A stretch of 64,000 bases of DNA from NCBI RefSeq assembly GCF_003001675.1, contig NZ_PVYW01000023.1, forward strand, positions 62,001 to 126,000, written 5' to 3'. Shown here piece by piece: positions 26,191-35,564 of this stretch (positions within the stretch are counted from its first letter, which is position 1; each line of letters opens with the position of its first letter). Below the pieces are notes generated by a model. That model worked only from the letters and a program-made list of their open reading frames with translations. It ran no database searches and was not told the DNA's origin. Source of the stretch: Cohnella sp. SGD-V74. Its GTDB lineage: Bacteria; Bacillota; Bacilli; Paenibacillales; Paenibacillaceae. Both the position numbers and the translations under genes were made by a program.

Positions 26191-26604
26191 TCACCGGGGA
26201 TAGAGCGCCTCGATTTCATCGAGCTTGCGCCGGGCCTTCTCGATCCACGAGCTCTCGATCGCGTCGTCCGGGTCTACCGGATCGGAAAATTGATTGAGCA
26301 GGCCGCCGAACGTGCTCGCCCGCGCGCTGCCGTCCAAACCTTCGTTGTACACGTGCTTAAGCACGTAGGGCTGACCGAACCGGATTTCCGTATCCATCGG
26401 TTCGGCTTCGCCGTCGAGCGTTCCCGCCGTCACGTCGAACGGCAGTCTGAGCCACACTTTGTTCGCGTCGTCCAGCGCGCAATCGAACGAGCCGTGATCG
26501 TAATCCCAATTGCCGCCCAGGGCAAAGCCCCGCTCCGTCAGCAGCGTGCGGGAAACGCCGTAGTCGTGGACTTGCGAAGTCAAGGAAGAATCCAGTACGT
26601 GCAT
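26191..26604 (-). CDS. YugN-like family protein
   Basis: 137 residues. It shows the YugN-like pattern: GFALGGNWDYDHGSFDCALDD, then VWLRLPFDVTAGTLDG, FGQPYVLKHVYNEGLD and LNQFSDPVDPDDA. The family is widespread in Bacillales with no known role. It is soluble, acidic and without a signal peptide. It stands alone between the htrA promoter region and the liaR stop, with its own tandem terminators. Confidence 0.85.
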   Translation of the reverse strand: MHVLDSSLTSQVHDYGVSRTLLTERGFALGGNWDYDHGSFDCALDDANKVWLRLPFDVTAGTLDGEAEPMDTEIRFGQPYVLKHVYNEGLDGSARASTFGGLLNQFSDPVDPDDAIESSWIEKARRKLDEIEALYPR

Positions 26605-26668
26605 GCCGAGGTACCGCCTTTTTTTCTTACTAGACTTCCCCCATGCCGCCCGTTTATCCCCTCATCAA

Positions 26669-27346
26669 TCAAGCTTCCTTGACCCAGCCTTTGCGATGCG
26701 CGAATATCGCCAGCTGCGTGCGGTCTTCCAGCTCACACTTCATGAGCAAGTTGCTGACGTGCGTCTTCACCGTCTTGATGCTGATGTGCAGCTCGTCGCC
26801 GATCTCCTTGTTGCTCCGGCCTTCGGCGATGAGCAGCAGCACTTCGCGCTCGCGCTCGGTCAATCCTTCGACCTCCGTGCTCGCGGAACGCTTGCGCAGC
26901 CCTCTCGTCAGCGCCTGGGAGACGTCTCCGCTCATGACCGGCATATTTTTGACCGCGCCCTGCATCGCGTAGATCAGTTCGTCGGCGGACACCGTCTTCA
27001 GCACGTAGCTGACCGCGCCGGCCTCGATCGCTTCGACGACTTTCTCGTCCTCCAGGAAGCTCGTCAGAATGATGATCTTGAGTCCCGAATAACGCGCCAG
27101 CAGCTCCCGCGTCGTCTCGACGCCGTTCATCTCCGGCATCATCAGATCCATCAGGACGATCTGCGGCATCTGCCCGTCGAAGCCGCCCCGCTCCAGCTTG
27201 TCGATCGCTTCGCGGCCGCCGCCGGCTTCGCCGATCACCTCGAACCTCGAATCCAGCATCAAATAAGTGCGAAGCCCCATCCGCACCATCTCGTGATCGT
27301 CGACGATCAGCACTTTCCACGTCGTCCCCGTTCCAGTTCCCGTCAC
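26669..27346 (-). CDS. liaR: LiaR/VraR-type response regulator
   Basis: 225 residues starting at the GTG at 27346, which overlaps the liaS stop (GTGA) and has AAGGAG ten bases upstream. Receiver domain: VLIVDDHEMVRMGL, phosphoaspartate in IVLMDLMMPEMNGVE, LKTVSADE. The C-terminal LuxR-type helix-turn-helix is LTEREREVLLLIAEGRSNKEIGDELHISIKTVKTH. It belongs to the NarL/FixJ family and should activate cell-envelope stress genes, including its own operon. A much longer frame reading through liaS is a shadow. Confidence 0.94.
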   Translation of the reverse strand: MTGTGTGTTWKVLIVDDHEMVRMGLRTYLMLDSRFEVIGEAGGGREAIDKLERGGFDGQMPQIVLMDLMMPEMNGVETTRELLARYSGLKIIILTSFLEDEKVVEAIEAGAVSYVLKTVSADELIYAMQGAVKNMPVMSGDVSQALTRGLRKRSASTEVEGLTEREREVLLLIAEGRSNKEIGDELHISIKTVKTHVSNLLMKCELEDRTQLAIFAHRKGWVKEA

Positions 27347-28416
27347 TTCGCATTCGCTCCTTGTTCCATGTCTTCTACGATTTCCTCCGGCTCGTCCGGC
27401 TCCGGCGCGAATTTCGGAACCCACACCCGGACTCTCGTACCCGAGCCCGGCTTCGTCACGATTTCCGCATCTCCGCCCAGCTTCTGCGCGCGTTCGCGCA
27501 TCGTCGACAAGCCGTAGCCTCCCGGTCTGACTTGCCCGCCCTTGAATCCGAGCCCGTTGTCCTCGATAGACAGAGAAATTTGCGTGCCGGTGTCTCCAAG
27601 CAGCAAGCGGACGCTCTGGGCCTCCGCATGCTTGACGACATTCGCCATCGCTTCCTGAATGATGAGGAACAATTGATGCTCCTTCGCTTCCGATATCCGG
27701 TCTCCGATCTGGATGTCCAGCGTGCCCTGCAGCCCGTTCTGCCGACAATAGTCGGGGAACCAGCGGTTCAAGGCCTCCTCCAGCGTCTTGCCCTGAAGCT
27801 CCATCGGCCGCAGCTGCGCGATCAAGCCTCTCATCTGCTTCTGCGCCGTCGAGGACATCGCGATCAACTGTCCCATTACCTGCTGCGCGTGTTTCATATC
27901 CCTTTCGATCAGCATCGGCAAAGAGGAAGCGGACATATGCAGCGCGAACAATTGCTGGCTGACCGTGTCGTGGAGATCCCTCGCCAGACGTTTCCTCTCC
28001 TCTAGCACAGCGTCTTCCGTCGTTATCATTTCTTCGAGCGCTTCCTTCTCCCCGAGGCGCTGCAGCAGCTTGATGCGCGACTCCAATTGTCCCATCATCG
28101 CGTTGACCTCGCGGTACACTCCGGAGAAGGCGTCCCCCTCCTCTTCCGGAAGCCGATAGTTCCAATTGCCCGCGGAAGCGTGCTTCATCGCCAGCTGCAA
28201 CTGGTCGATCTTGCGCTGCATGCGCTGGCCGACCTGGTACGTGAGCGCCATCTGCAGCACGGCCAACGTTCCCGTCCAGGTCAGCCACGTCTCCAGATGC
28301 GGCACGGAGTCCGTGAACACAATTACGCCATAGTACAGAACGAACATGAGAACGATCGTCGCCAGTCCGGCATAGATCGAGGAAGCCCATTTGCTCGTGC
28401 GAACTTTTCTGACCAT
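27343..28416 (-). CDS. liaS: LiaS/VraS-type sensor histidine kinase
   Basis: 357 residues. Two membrane helices (about 12-32 and 45-62) with a very short outer loop, as in intramembrane-sensing kinases, then a HAMP-like linker, HisKA_3 with the phosphoacceptor in RLARDLHDTVSQQLFALHM, and an HATPase (DNGLGF, GGYGLSTMRERA). The C-terminal tail is acidic. It starts 3 bases after the liaF stop and overlaps liaR by 4 bases. It would respond to lipid II-cycle inhibitors, held in check by LiaF; this is known from Bacillus and inferred here. Confidence 0.94.
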   Translation of the reverse strand: MVRKVRTSKWASSIYAGLATIVLMFVLYYGVIVFTDSVPHLETWLTWTGTLAVLQMALTYQVGQRMQRKIDQLQLAMKHASAGNWNYRLPEEEGDAFSGVYREVNAMMGQLESRIKLLQRLGEKEALEEMITTEDAVLEERKRLARDLHDTVSQQLFALHMSASSLPMLIERDMKHAQQVMGQLIAMSSTAQKQMRGLIAQLRPMELQGKTLEEALNRWFPDYCRQNGLQGTLDIQIGDRISEAKEHQLFLIIQEAMANVVKHAEAQSVRLLLGDTGTQISLSIEDNGLGFKGGQVRPGGYGLSTMRERAQKLGGDAEIVTKPGSGTRVRVWVPKFAPEPDEPEEIVEDMEQGANAK

Positions 28417-28419
28417 CGG

Positions 28420-29454
28420 TTAACCTACCTTCGTCACGCGTACGTCGCCGATAAAGCTGCTCACGATGAGTACGACCCGCTTATCCGAATCCGGGAAAAA
28501 CGGCGTTTCCACGGACATCTGGTTAAACAAACCTCCGCGCTTCTGCCCCAGCACTTTGACGTCGCCGATCAGACTGCTCGAGACGACCTGAATGCCTACT
28601 CCCAGATCGTTGGGCACGAATACTTTGACGTCGCCGATGAAAGAAGACACGTACACCCGGGTTTCGCCGACCGGAATTTGCGCCTTCGTCAGATCCAGCG
28701 TCGTATCTCCGATAAAATGCGAGATGTTCATCGGCCGCAGCTCCCAGTAATCGTTGCCGAGGTGAACGTCCCCGATGAAGCGGCTGTGGGAGTTTTTGCA
28801 GGCATGCTTCCAATCCTTCGAGTCCTTCGAATCCCACCATCCGTCCTGGGGCCCCGCTCCGTCTTTCCAATAAGGACCCGAGTTCGGCGGCGGCGGGGTC
28901 GTCGGCCCCCTGCGAGAGAAGTCGTAAGCGCGAGGCTGCTCCTCCGCTTTCGGCTCCTTGCCCAGGTTGATCGAAGAGCGTCTCTCGAATTCCTCCAGCT
29001 CGGGAGGCGCGGGAGGCGGTCCCGGAGGCACTGGCGGAATCGGCGGTTCATGCGGCGACCCAGGGTGCACGGGATTCCATCCTTCGTGCTTCTGGTGCGA
29101 ATGCCGATGCTGATGCCGGCGCGACGGACGGTTACCTCTGAAGATCAAGCTTAATCCGAACAAAATAATCGCTACCGGCCCCAGAATCCGGGCGAAGTCG
29201 CCGAAGCTCCATTCCAGGAGCTCGAGGTTTCTCCCGAGAAAATAACAGCCGATGATGACCGTCAGCAAATTCCACCACACTTGCTGCAGCAGCATGCCCT
29301 GCAGACCGAACACGATCAGAAACACCGGCCAATAGGTGCGGAACAAATCCCCGATGTCCATCGAGATCAGCCCGACTTGATTCAGTAGAAACACGACGCC
29401 CACGATGACGATGAACGCTCCCCATAGGAGCCGGTGAACGATTGATGTATTCAT
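28420..29454 (-). CDS. liaF: LiaF-like envelope-stress modulator
   Basis: 344 residues from the ATG at 29454 (GGAGGACAGGG upstream). Four hydrophobic segments fill residues 8-110, followed by a proline- and histidine-rich linker (about 115-220). The C-terminal beta-helix domain has five FIGD/LIGD repeats: SRFIGDVHLG, SHFIGDTTLD, SSFIGDVKVF, SSLIGDVKVL, SSFIGDVRVT. This is the domain of LiaF/VraT that holds the kinase off. The linker is longer than in Bacillus subtilis LiaF. First gene of liaFSR. Confidence 0.92.
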   Translation of the reverse strand: MNTSIVHRLLWGAFIVIVGVVFLLNQVGLISMDIGDLFRTYWPVFLIVFGLQGMLLQQVWWNLLTVIIGCYFLGRNLELLEWSFGDFARILGPVAIILFGLSLIFRGNRPSRRHQHRHSHQKHEGWNPVHPGSPHEPPIPPVPPGPPPAPPELEEFERRSSINLGKEPKAEEQPRAYDFSRRGPTTPPPPNSGPYWKDGAGPQDGWWDSKDSKDWKHACKNSHSRFIGDVHLGNDYWELRPMNISHFIGDTTLDLTKAQIPVGETRVYVSSFIGDVKVFVPNDLGVGIQVVSSSLIGDVKVLGQKRGGLFNQMSVETPFFPDSDKRVVLIVSSFIGDVRVTKVG

Positions 29455-29499
29455 ATCCCTGTCCTCCAACTCGCTCGCATATGTTATCTCGTTGTATTC

Positions 29500-29527
29500 A
29501 GTATAGCGGAACACCTCGTCTGCACAA
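29500..29527 (-). promoter_or_regulatory. Promoter of liaFSR
   Basis: On the minus strand TTGTGC (29522-29527), 16 bases, TATACT (29500-29505), about 45 bases before the liaF ATG. Judged by eye. Confidence 0.5.
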
Positions 29528-29660
29528 TAGCGGCGCGGGGTGGAAGTTGGCCTCGGTCTGCAGACCGATATGCCGCCGGACGGAAGGCAAAGGCCGCCCC
29601 CGACCGTCTTATCGACGATCCGCGAAGCGGCCTCTCTTATTTCTATATAAAATGAAACGC

Positions 29661-31103
29661 CTAGGACACCGCGATGTCTATGCCGACTACCCCGAACGCC
29701 GATCCGTCCCCCCGGCGCAGCGGCATGGACACCGTCAGACACGGCTTCTTCGTGATCGCGGATATGTACACTTCCGACACGAACGTCTCTCCGTTCATCG
29801 CCCGCTTCCACCATTCGCGCCCTCTGGCGTTCAACAGGCCGGCGGCCGGTTCGGAGAATACGAACGACCCGTCGCTGCGGTTCGACCAGATCGCCTCCAT
29901 GCCGTTGGAACGCTTCAGCCATCCGCCCAGCACGCTGCGGTGAACCTCCTCTGACAGATCCGCCAGCGCGGGATCGGAGACGATCGTGCGCAGCAAGTCG
30001 GTCCATCTGGCCGTATCCGACGCGGCCGCTCCTTCCCAGGCGCGTCCTCCGGCGTTCTGCACGGCGGACACGAGCTCTTCGGACGCTTCCTTCAGCTCCT
30101 CGGATACGCGAGCGAGGTTGGCGATCTCCGCGCGCTGCCTGTCGTTCTGCGCCAGCGTCTCGTCCACGCTGCTCAGCGTAATGCCGACCGATTCCACGAC
30201 GTCCTCCAGCATCGCGCTCGTGGCCGTCGTCCGTTCGGCTTGCTCCACCGCGTATTCCAGCGTTTTCCCGACATGCTCGTCCACTCCGAGGAAGGAGTTG
30301 AAGATGACGTCCATGCGCTCGCGGGTTTTGCTCATTTCCTGCAGTCCGAGCGCCACCGACTTCTTCTCCCCTTCGACCGAGCTGACGACTTGCCGGATAC
30401 CCGCTTCGATGCTTTGCACGATGCCTGTCGAATTTTTGATCGCTTGGGCGCTCTGCTCCGCCAGCTTGCGGATTTCCTGGGCGACGACGGAGAAGCCGCG
30501 TCCATGCTCGCCCGCATGAGCCGCTTCGATCGCGGCGTTCAGAGCGAGCAGCGACGTCTGGGACACGATCTCCTGAATCCATCCGTTGATCTCGCCGATT
30601 TTGGACGCCTGCTCGATCAGGGCATTGACCCGCTCCTCCATCGTGCCGTGATTGCGGGACAGATCGTTCATCACTTCGTCCGTATGCGTCAACGATCGGC
30701 ATACTTCGACGACGACTTCCCGAGCATTTTTGCTTTGCGCGCTGAGCTCTTCGGTAACGCTGCGAATTTCTTGCGAAGAAGCGGACACCTCCTGCAGGGA
30801 AGAGAAAGCCTCCTCCAGGCGGCGCATCGCGGTTTGGGCGTGCTGCCGGAGCTTCTCCTCCTGCTTGGCCGCCCTGTCGGCGATTCCGTCAAGCTGGCCC
30901 ATGCTGGAATCCACTTCGGATACCGCGGCCTGCAGCCGATCGGCAATGACGACCGCCTCTTCGATCATTTGCCGGAGAGCTTCCGGATTCGTCCCTGCGG
31001 ACGCGCCCGCTTCGCGATCGGCAACAGCCGTTCCCGGCGCGCTCGAAATCCGCTTATCCGCTTCTGTTCCTTCGCCCTTCAACCAACGCCGCCAATCCCC
31101 CAT
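29661..31103 (-). CDS. Soluble methyl-accepting chemoreceptor with C-terminal Cache/PDC-like domain
   Basis: 480 residues from the ATG at 31103 (GGAG 8 bases upstream; an ATG at 31130 would add nine). No membrane segment is visible. Residues about 45-370 are a coiled-coil signalling domain with the receptor tip [20 protein letters not shown] followed by [17 protein letters not shown]. The last ~110 residues ([11 protein letters not shown]... [12 protein letters not shown]) look like a PDC/Cache sensor fold, placed after rather than before the signalling domain. It should sense an intracellular ligand and control CheA. Single gene. Confidence 0.85.
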   Translation of the reverse strand: MGDWRRWLKGEGTEADKRISSAPGTAVADREAGASAGTNPEALRQMIEEAVVIADRLQAAVSEVDSSMGQLDGIADRAAKQEEKLRQHAQTAMRRLEEAFSSLQEVSASSQEIRSVTEELSAQSKNAREVVVEVCRSLTHTDEVMNDLSRNHGTMEERVNALIEQASKIGEINGWIQEIVSQTSLLALNAAIEAAHAGEHGRGFSVVAQEIRKLAEQSAQAIKNSTGIVQSIEAGIRQVVSSVEGEKKSVALGLQEMSKTRERMDVIFNSFLGVDEHVGKTLEYAVEQAERTTATSAMLEDVVESVGITLSSVDETLAQNDRQRAEIANLARVSEELKEASEELVSAVQNAGGRAWEGAAASDTARWTDLLRTIVSDPALADLSEEVHRSVLGGWLKRSNGMEAIWSNRSDGSFVFSEPAAGLLNARGREWWKRAMNGETFVSEVYISAITKKPCLTVSMPLRRGDGSAFGVVGIDIAVS

Positions 31104-31171
31104 CTCCACCACTCCAGACGTATTTGTCATTATTACGTTAGTTTTCCTAACATTATATAAGGTTTTTCGAC

Positions 31172-31200
31172 AAAAAGAAAGGGACCTGTAAGGTCCCTTT
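31172..31200 (-). terminator. Terminator of the SASP gene
   Basis: AAAGGGACCT and AGGTCCCTTT pair around GTA, and the leftward transcript continues with UUCUUUUUG. It is about 65 bases past the SASP stop. Confidence 0.85.
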
Positions 31201-31263
31201 CGCGTTAACGCGTATTCGTAAAGCTTCTCCGCCAATCGGTCCGCGCGAATCGACTCGCGTCGT

Positions 31264-31392
31264 TTAACGTTTGGAGTTGTTCTTCTGAGCGGCTTTGCCG
31301 TTGGCAGCCGCGTTATTCTCATTCAGCTCCGAAGCGAATTCTTCTTGATAGGCGTTCGAGTTGCCCAGCTTCTGCTTCTTGTTCTTTGCCAC
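31264..31392 (-). CDS. Short gamma-type small acid-soluble spore protein
   Basis: 42 residues from a GTG start (GAGGTGAGG upstream): [20 protein letters not shown], then [22 protein letters not shown]. The [12 protein letters not shown] segment matches the repeated TEFASET core of gamma-type SASPs, which serve as amino-acid stores in spores and are cut there by the Gpr protease. It has one repeat instead of two, so it is shorter than SspE. Rich in Asn, Lys and Ala, with no Cys or Trp. It follows the sigma-factor gene on the same strand. Confidence 0.75.
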   Translation of the reverse strand: MAKNKKQKLGNSNAYQEEFASELNENNAAANGKAAQKNNSKR

Positions 31393-31437
31393 TGTCTTCC
31401 TCACCTCCACCCATAGCATGGACAGAGGGAGAAAGCA

Positions 31438-31962
31438 TTATGTATTATGGCGGTTCTCGTCGTCGGCCTGCGTTCTTAACCTGGCTTTGCCCCTGTGAAT
31501 ACGGGCCTTGACCGTGCCGACCGGCAGGTCCAACGCAGCCGCGATCTCGGCATCCTTCAGCCCGTAATAAAACTTATAAAGCAACAGCGTTCTTGTCGTC
31601 GGATCTAACCGTCCGAGCAGATCGGACAGTTCCATCATCGATTCAGGTTCGAAGACGAACGTCGGGCTGGCGATCTCGTTCTCCAGATCTTCGTAGTTGG
31701 CTTCGCGGCGCCTTGCGCGGTTCGCGTTCGAGGCGAGATTGTAAGCGATTGCTTTCGCCCAAGGGATCAGCTTCTCCTTGTCCCTCAGCGTGGAGCTCTT
31801 CTCCAATATGCGCACCCAGGCCTCCTGCACGACGTCCACCGCATCGCTCTTATGCCACAGCTTGTGGCGAACGACCTTTAACATCTGGGAATACAGCTCG
31901 ACCAACACTTCGTCTTCCGACTGAAACGCTTCAGGCAAATGAGAATCGCGGAGGAAGTTCAT
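31438..31962 (-). CDS. ECF-type RNA polymerase sigma factor
   Basis: 174 residues from the ATG at 31962 (AGGGGTGG 8 bases upstream; a GTG at 31974 is in frame). Region 2: HKSDAVDVVQEAWVRILEKS and LIPWAKAIAYNLASNANRAR; region 4: LDPTTRTLLLYKFYYGLKDAEIAAALDLPVGTVKARIHRGKARL. This is the small two-domain (ECF/sigma-70 family) layout. There is no anti-sigma gene on either side, so its control is not evident. It lies downstream of thrS, across the thrS terminator, and is followed by the SASP gene. Confidence 0.9.
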   Translation of the reverse strand: MNFLRDSHLPEAFQSEDEVLVELYSQMLKVVRHKLWHKSDAVDVVQEAWVRILEKSSTLRDKEKLIPWAKAIAYNLASNANRARRREANYEDLENEIASPTFVFEPESMMELSDLLGRLDPTTRTLLLYKFYYGLKDAEIAAALDLPVGTVKARIHRGKARLRTQADDENRHNT

Positions 31963-32078
31963 GTACCCGGCCACCCCTAAACGGATGCTTGATTAAAGTA
32001 TTCCTATTCTATCACAACCGCGATAAAAAGAGAATAATTTACATTTTGTAGGAAATAAACGACAAGCGCCGTCGCGCG

Positions 32079-32116
32079 AAAAAGAAAGGACTGCCCCCTC
32101 TATAGGGAGACAGTCC
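32079..32116 (-). terminator. Terminator of thrS
   Basis: GGACTG...CAGTCC with the inner CCCTCTATAGGGAG stem; the leftward transcript then reads UUUCUUUUUC. Confidence 0.8.
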
Positions 32117-32124
32117 CTCGTCCA

Positions 32125-32198
32125 GGGCGTGTATGCAACCTCCGAGGATAGCAGATGTTGCCGAATTTTCGCCTCTGAGCGGGTTTGCATACACGCCC
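32125..32198. repeat. Inverted-repeat element, copy 1 (GGGCGTGTATGCAA ends)
   Basis: GGGCGTGTATGCAA (32125-32138) and its exact reverse complement TTGCATACACGCCC (32185-32198) bracket 46 bases. The same arm sequence occurs at 62918-62957 with a much shorter inside. It encodes nothing and sits between thrS and its terminator. Confidence 0.75.
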
Positions 32199-32211
32199 CA
32201 AGCCGCTTCGA

Positions 32212-34152
32212 TTAATCGACGCGTTTGGACGCGATTTCTCCGGTAATGCGGGCCACGAAATCTTCCAGCGACTGAGCGCCGAGATCCCCTTCTCCGCGGC
32301 GGCGCACGGAGACGGTGCCGCTGGCGGACTCCTGCTCGCCGATGACGAGCATATACGGAATTTTCTCGAGCTGCGCTTCGCGGATTTTGTAGCCGAGCTT
32401 CTCGTTGCGCAGATCCGATTCGACGCGGACTCCCGCCAGCTGAAGCTTCTCCTCGACCTGCTTCACGTACGGCTCGTACACCGGATTAACCGGGATCAGC
32501 TTCGCCTGGACCGGGCAGAGCCAGAGCGGCAGCGCGCCGGCGAAGTTTTCCAGCAGGAACGCGGTCATGCGCTCCATCGTGCTGATGATGCCGCGGTGAA
32601 TGACGACCGGACGATGCTTCTTGCCGTCGTCGCCCACATATTCCAGTTGGAAGCGTTCCGGCAGCAGCACGTCGAGCTGAGCAGTCGACAGCGTCTCTTC
32701 CTTGCCCAGCGCGGTCTTGATCTGCACGTCCAGCTTCGGACCGTAGAACGCGGCTTCCCCTTCGGCTTCGAAGAACGGCAGGCCCAGTTCCTCGACAACC
32801 TCGCGCAGCATGCGCTGGGACGTCTCCCACATCTCGTCGTCCGGCCAGTACTTCTCGGTATCCTTGGGATCGCGGTACGACAGGCGGAAGCGGTATTCCT
32901 TGATGCCGAAATCCTCGTACACCTGACGGATCAAGTTCACGACGCGCGTAAACTCCTCCTTGATCTGATCCTGACGGCAGAAGATATGGGCGTCGTTAAG
33001 CGTCATCGCGCGAACGCGGTGCAAGCCGGTCAGCGCCCCGGACATCTCGTAGCGGTGCATCGTGCCGAGCTCGGCGATCCGGATCGGCAGGTCGCGATAG
33101 CTTCGCATGTCGCTCTTGTACACCATCATATGGTGCGGGCAGTTCATCGGACGGAGCACCAGCTCCTCGTTGTCCAGCTCCATCTTGGGGAACATGTCCT
33201 CTTGATAGTGCTCCCAGTGTCCGGAAATCTTGTACAGCTCCACATTGGCGAGAACCGGCGTATAGACGTGGGTGTAACCAAGTCTTTCCTCCAGATCGAC
33301 GATATAGCGTTCCAGCGTCCGGCGCAGCTTCGCCCCGTACGGAAGCCACAGCGGCAGCCCTTGGCCGACCTCGCGGGAGAATGCGAACATTTTCAGCTCG
33401 CGGCCCAGCTTGCGGTGATCCCGCTTCTTCGCTTCCTCCAGGAAGTGCAGATGCTCGTCCAGCTCCGCCTTCTTCGCGAACGCCGTGCCGTAAATCCGCT
33501 GCAGCATCTTGTTCTTGCTGTCGCCGCGCCAATACGCGCCCGCCACGCTCAGCAGCTTAAACGACTTGATGCGGCCCGTGGACGGCAAGTGCGGCCCGCG
33601 GCACAGGTCGAAAAACTCGCCCTGGTCGTAGATCGTAATGGCGACGCCTTCCGGCAAATCGCGAATGAGCTCCAGCTTCAGCGGATCTTCGATTTCCCCG
33701 AAAATGCGAAGCGCCTCTTCCCGGCTCACCTCGCGTCTGGAGATCGGCAAGTTCTCCTTCACGATCTTCTCCATTTCCTTCTCGATCGCCGGCAAGTCTT
33801 CCGGAGTGATCGACTGCTCCATGTCGATATCGTAATAGAAGCCGTCCTCGATGACCGGCCCGATGCCGAGCTTGACCTTGTCCGCTCCGTATACCCGCTT
33901 AAGCGCCTGGGCCAGCAAATGCGCCGTGCTGTGCCGCATCACTTCAAGCCCTTCCGCATTGTCCAGCGTCACGATTTCGAGGGCGACGTCGCTCTCGATC
34001 GGCGTATTCAGGTCGACGACCTGGCCGTCCACCTTGCCGACGACCGCTACCTTCCGCAGCCCCGGGCTGATCGATTGCGCCACCTCTTCGACGGTAACGC
34101 CCGCCTCGTAGGAGCGAACGGCCCCGTCCGGCAATTTTACCTGTACTGACAT
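32212..34152 (-). CDS. thrS: Threonyl-tRNA synthetase
   Basis: 646 residues from the ATG at 34152 (GGAGG nine bases upstream), the normal length. The TGS domain is at residues 1-63, then the editing domain with [16 protein letters not shown], class II core motifs (motif 2 in [20 protein letters not shown], motif 3 near [19 protein letters not shown]) and the anticodon-binding domain at the C-terminus. Zinc ligands include the Cys of NCPHHMM. Regulated by an upstream T-box. Essential; no oddity. Confidence 0.98.
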   Translation of the reverse strand: MSVQVKLPDGAVRSYEAGVTVEEVAQSISPGLRKVAVVGKVDGQVVDLNTPIESDVALEIVTLDNAEGLEVMRHSTAHLLAQALKRVYGADKVKLGIGPVIEDGFYYDIDMEQSITPEDLPAIEKEMEKIVKENLPISRREVSREEALRIFGEIEDPLKLELIRDLPEGVAITIYDQGEFFDLCRGPHLPSTGRIKSFKLLSVAGAYWRGDSKNKMLQRIYGTAFAKKAELDEHLHFLEEAKKRDHRKLGRELKMFAFSREVGQGLPLWLPYGAKLRRTLERYIVDLEERLGYTHVYTPVLANVELYKISGHWEHYQEDMFPKMELDNEELVLRPMNCPHHMMVYKSDMRSYRDLPIRIAELGTMHRYEMSGALTGLHRVRAMTLNDAHIFCRQDQIKEEFTRVVNLIRQVYEDFGIKEYRFRLSYRDPKDTEKYWPDDEMWETSQRMLREVVEELGLPFFEAEGEAAFYGPKLDVQIKTALGKEETLSTAQLDVLLPERFQLEYVGDDGKKHRPVVIHRGIISTMERMTAFLLENFAGALPLWLCPVQAKLIPVNPVYEPYVKQVEEKLQLAGVRVESDLRNEKLGYKIREAQLEKIPYMLVIGEQESASGTVSVRRRGEGDLGAQSLEDFVARITGEIASKRVD

Positions 34153-34203
34153 TTCCGAATGCCTCCTTCTGATTGACCCCTTTGAACCCTCGCTTGTCGT
34201 CGG

Positions 34204-34495
34204 GAACAAAAAAAGCACCGCGTCCCGAAAGGGACGGGTGCTCTGTATGCGGCCCGTGGTTCCACCCTCCATCAATCGGCGCGAATGCCGATCCTCTGGC
34301 ATGAAGCTAACGGTCATGACCCGGCAGGAAATACTGGCACGGCGTCGTTAGGCGTCCGTCGGTTCATCCCTGCAGCTCGAAAGGGGTATCTGTCAGCCGG
34401 TTGCGGGAGGAACTTGCAGCCTTGGGTTCCTCTCTCTGGACCGTCCGGTTCAGACAGCGTTGTCTTTCTCATCGCTTTTGAATTGTGGATTCATA
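34204..34495 (-). promoter_or_regulatory. T-box riboswitch of thrS
   Basis: Read leftward, the leader has the AGAGAGAGG stem I motif, a candidate threonine ACC specifier in AGATACCCC, the invariant T-box GGAGGGTGGAACCACG (34254-34269), and a terminator (arms AGCACC/GGTGCT with inner GTCCC/GGGAC) ending in a U-run at 34205-34213. Uncharged tRNA-Thr should favour the antiterminator. The specifier is my reading; the T-box itself is clear. Confidence 0.93.
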
Positions 34496-34501
34496 TCGTT
34501 C

Positions 34502-34531
34502 ATTATATCGATTGCGATCGATATCCGTCAA
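34502..34531 (-). promoter_or_regulatory. Promoter of the thrS leader
   Basis: On the minus strand TTGACG (34526-34531), 18 bases, TATAAT (34502-34507). The spacer holds the palindrome TATCGATCGCAATCGATA, which partly overlaps the -10. Confidence 0.7.
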
Positions 34532-34545
34532 GTTCCGCTCCGCCC

Positions 34546-35445
34546 TCAGTGGGCGGGCAGATCGGGGTACAGCGCCGCCCGATCTCCGAAAATGCCGATA
34601 ATCGTGCGAATGACCTGCGATTCCGGCTCCGGCGTGTGGATGTAGAGCTGACGGGGCGATGCGGCAAGCAGACGGCTTACCACCAAGCTTTCTTCCTCCG
34701 CCTCTTCCCGGCCCTCCTCCTCGCCCGCTTTCGAATGTCCCATCGTATCGGATTCCGCTTCGCCCGTCTGCTCGAGAGGACGCATCTCCTCGTCCAGCAA
34801 CCGGAAGGCATGCCCGCCCGAGTGCAGCACGTGAACCGTCGACGTCCTCGTCTCCTGCCACTCCACCATCGACTTGAGCAGAGACATGAATTCCTGATAT
34901 TGGCGTTCCATCATTCTTTCCTCGATCGCGGCTTCGGCGGCTTCCTTCACTTCCGCCCTGTAATCCGCCAGGCGAAAACGAAGGAATCCTTCCAGATTCA
35001 ACCGCTCATGCTCCTCCAAATAGCGCGAGAACCTGGCCGCCAGCTTCTGCAGCCTGCGCTCCCTGCCCCGGCCCATCCAACCGCCGACGGCATCCGGTTC
35101 GCCGTCGAGCAGCGACACCGCTTCGGCGATCAGCGCGTCTGCCTCCATCTCGTCCTTCAAGCCGAACTTGGAACGGAACAGCTTCCTGAGGAGCGATGGC
35201 TCTTGCTCCGACAGCGTATATTCGGCCAGCACCTTGCCGACGCGATCGCACGACCTCTTCTTGCCTTGCGGCCCCGGGCCGACCGGAAATTGACAGCGAA
35301 TGACGCCATCCTCCTGGCTGAGCTCCCACTGAATGCTGTCCACCGGATCGTCCGCCTCGACGAACGTTCGGCCCAGCATGCCCGCCAGCCGTTCCAACGA
35401 AGGAGGATCGCTTGCGTAAGCCACGACGAACTCCATCTTCTTCAT
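34546..35445 (-). CDS. ytxC: YtxC family sporulation-associated protein
   Basis: 299 residues. The signature is HERLNLEGFLRFRLADYRAEVKEAAEAAIEE (about residues 145-175) followed by EFMSLLKSMVEWQETRTSTVHV, as in YtxC. The function is unknown; it is annotated as a sporulation protein in Bacillus, where it also lies directly upstream of thrS. A Glu-rich insertion (about 240-255) is extra. GGAGGTGGAG precedes ATG. It is transcribed toward the thrS promoter and the T-box leader. Confidence 0.88.
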   Translation of the reverse strand: MKKMEFVVAYASDPPSLERLAGMLGRTFVEADDPVDSIQWELSQEDGVIRCQFPVGPGPQGKKRSCDRVGKVLAEYTLSEQEPSLLRKLFRSKFGLKDEMEADALIAEAVSLLDGEPDAVGGWMGRGRERRLQKLAARFSRYLEEHERLNLEGFLRFRLADYRAEVKEAAEAAIEERMMERQYQEFMSLLKSMVEWQETRTSTVHVLHSGGHAFRLLDEEMRPLEQTGEAESDTMGHSKAGEEEGREEAEEESLVVSRLLAASPRQLYIHTPEPESQVIRTIIGIFGDRAALYPDLPAH

Positions 35446-35564
35446 TTCTCCACCTCCATCCTTCCGACTCGTTACTTAAACTATATGGTGGCCCAAAAAG
35501 GGATATACGATGGCAGATCGTTTATGGTATATTTTATGAAGTTTGATCGAGAAAGGACGTCCTT

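Noticed and set aside
26669-28390. A 573-codon frame that includes the LiaR receiver
   Set aside because: Its first two thirds are the out-of-frame reading of liaS; the regulator starts at the GTG at 27346 with a ribosome site.
28420-30702. A 760-codon frame covering liaF and beyond
   Set aside because: Only the last 344 codons match LiaF; the upstream part is antisense-like or out-of-frame sequence of the chemoreceptor gene, and a ribosome site fits the ATG at 29454.
32185-34149. A 654-codon plus-strand frame
   Set aside because: It is antisense to thrS. No ribosome site, no recognised motif.
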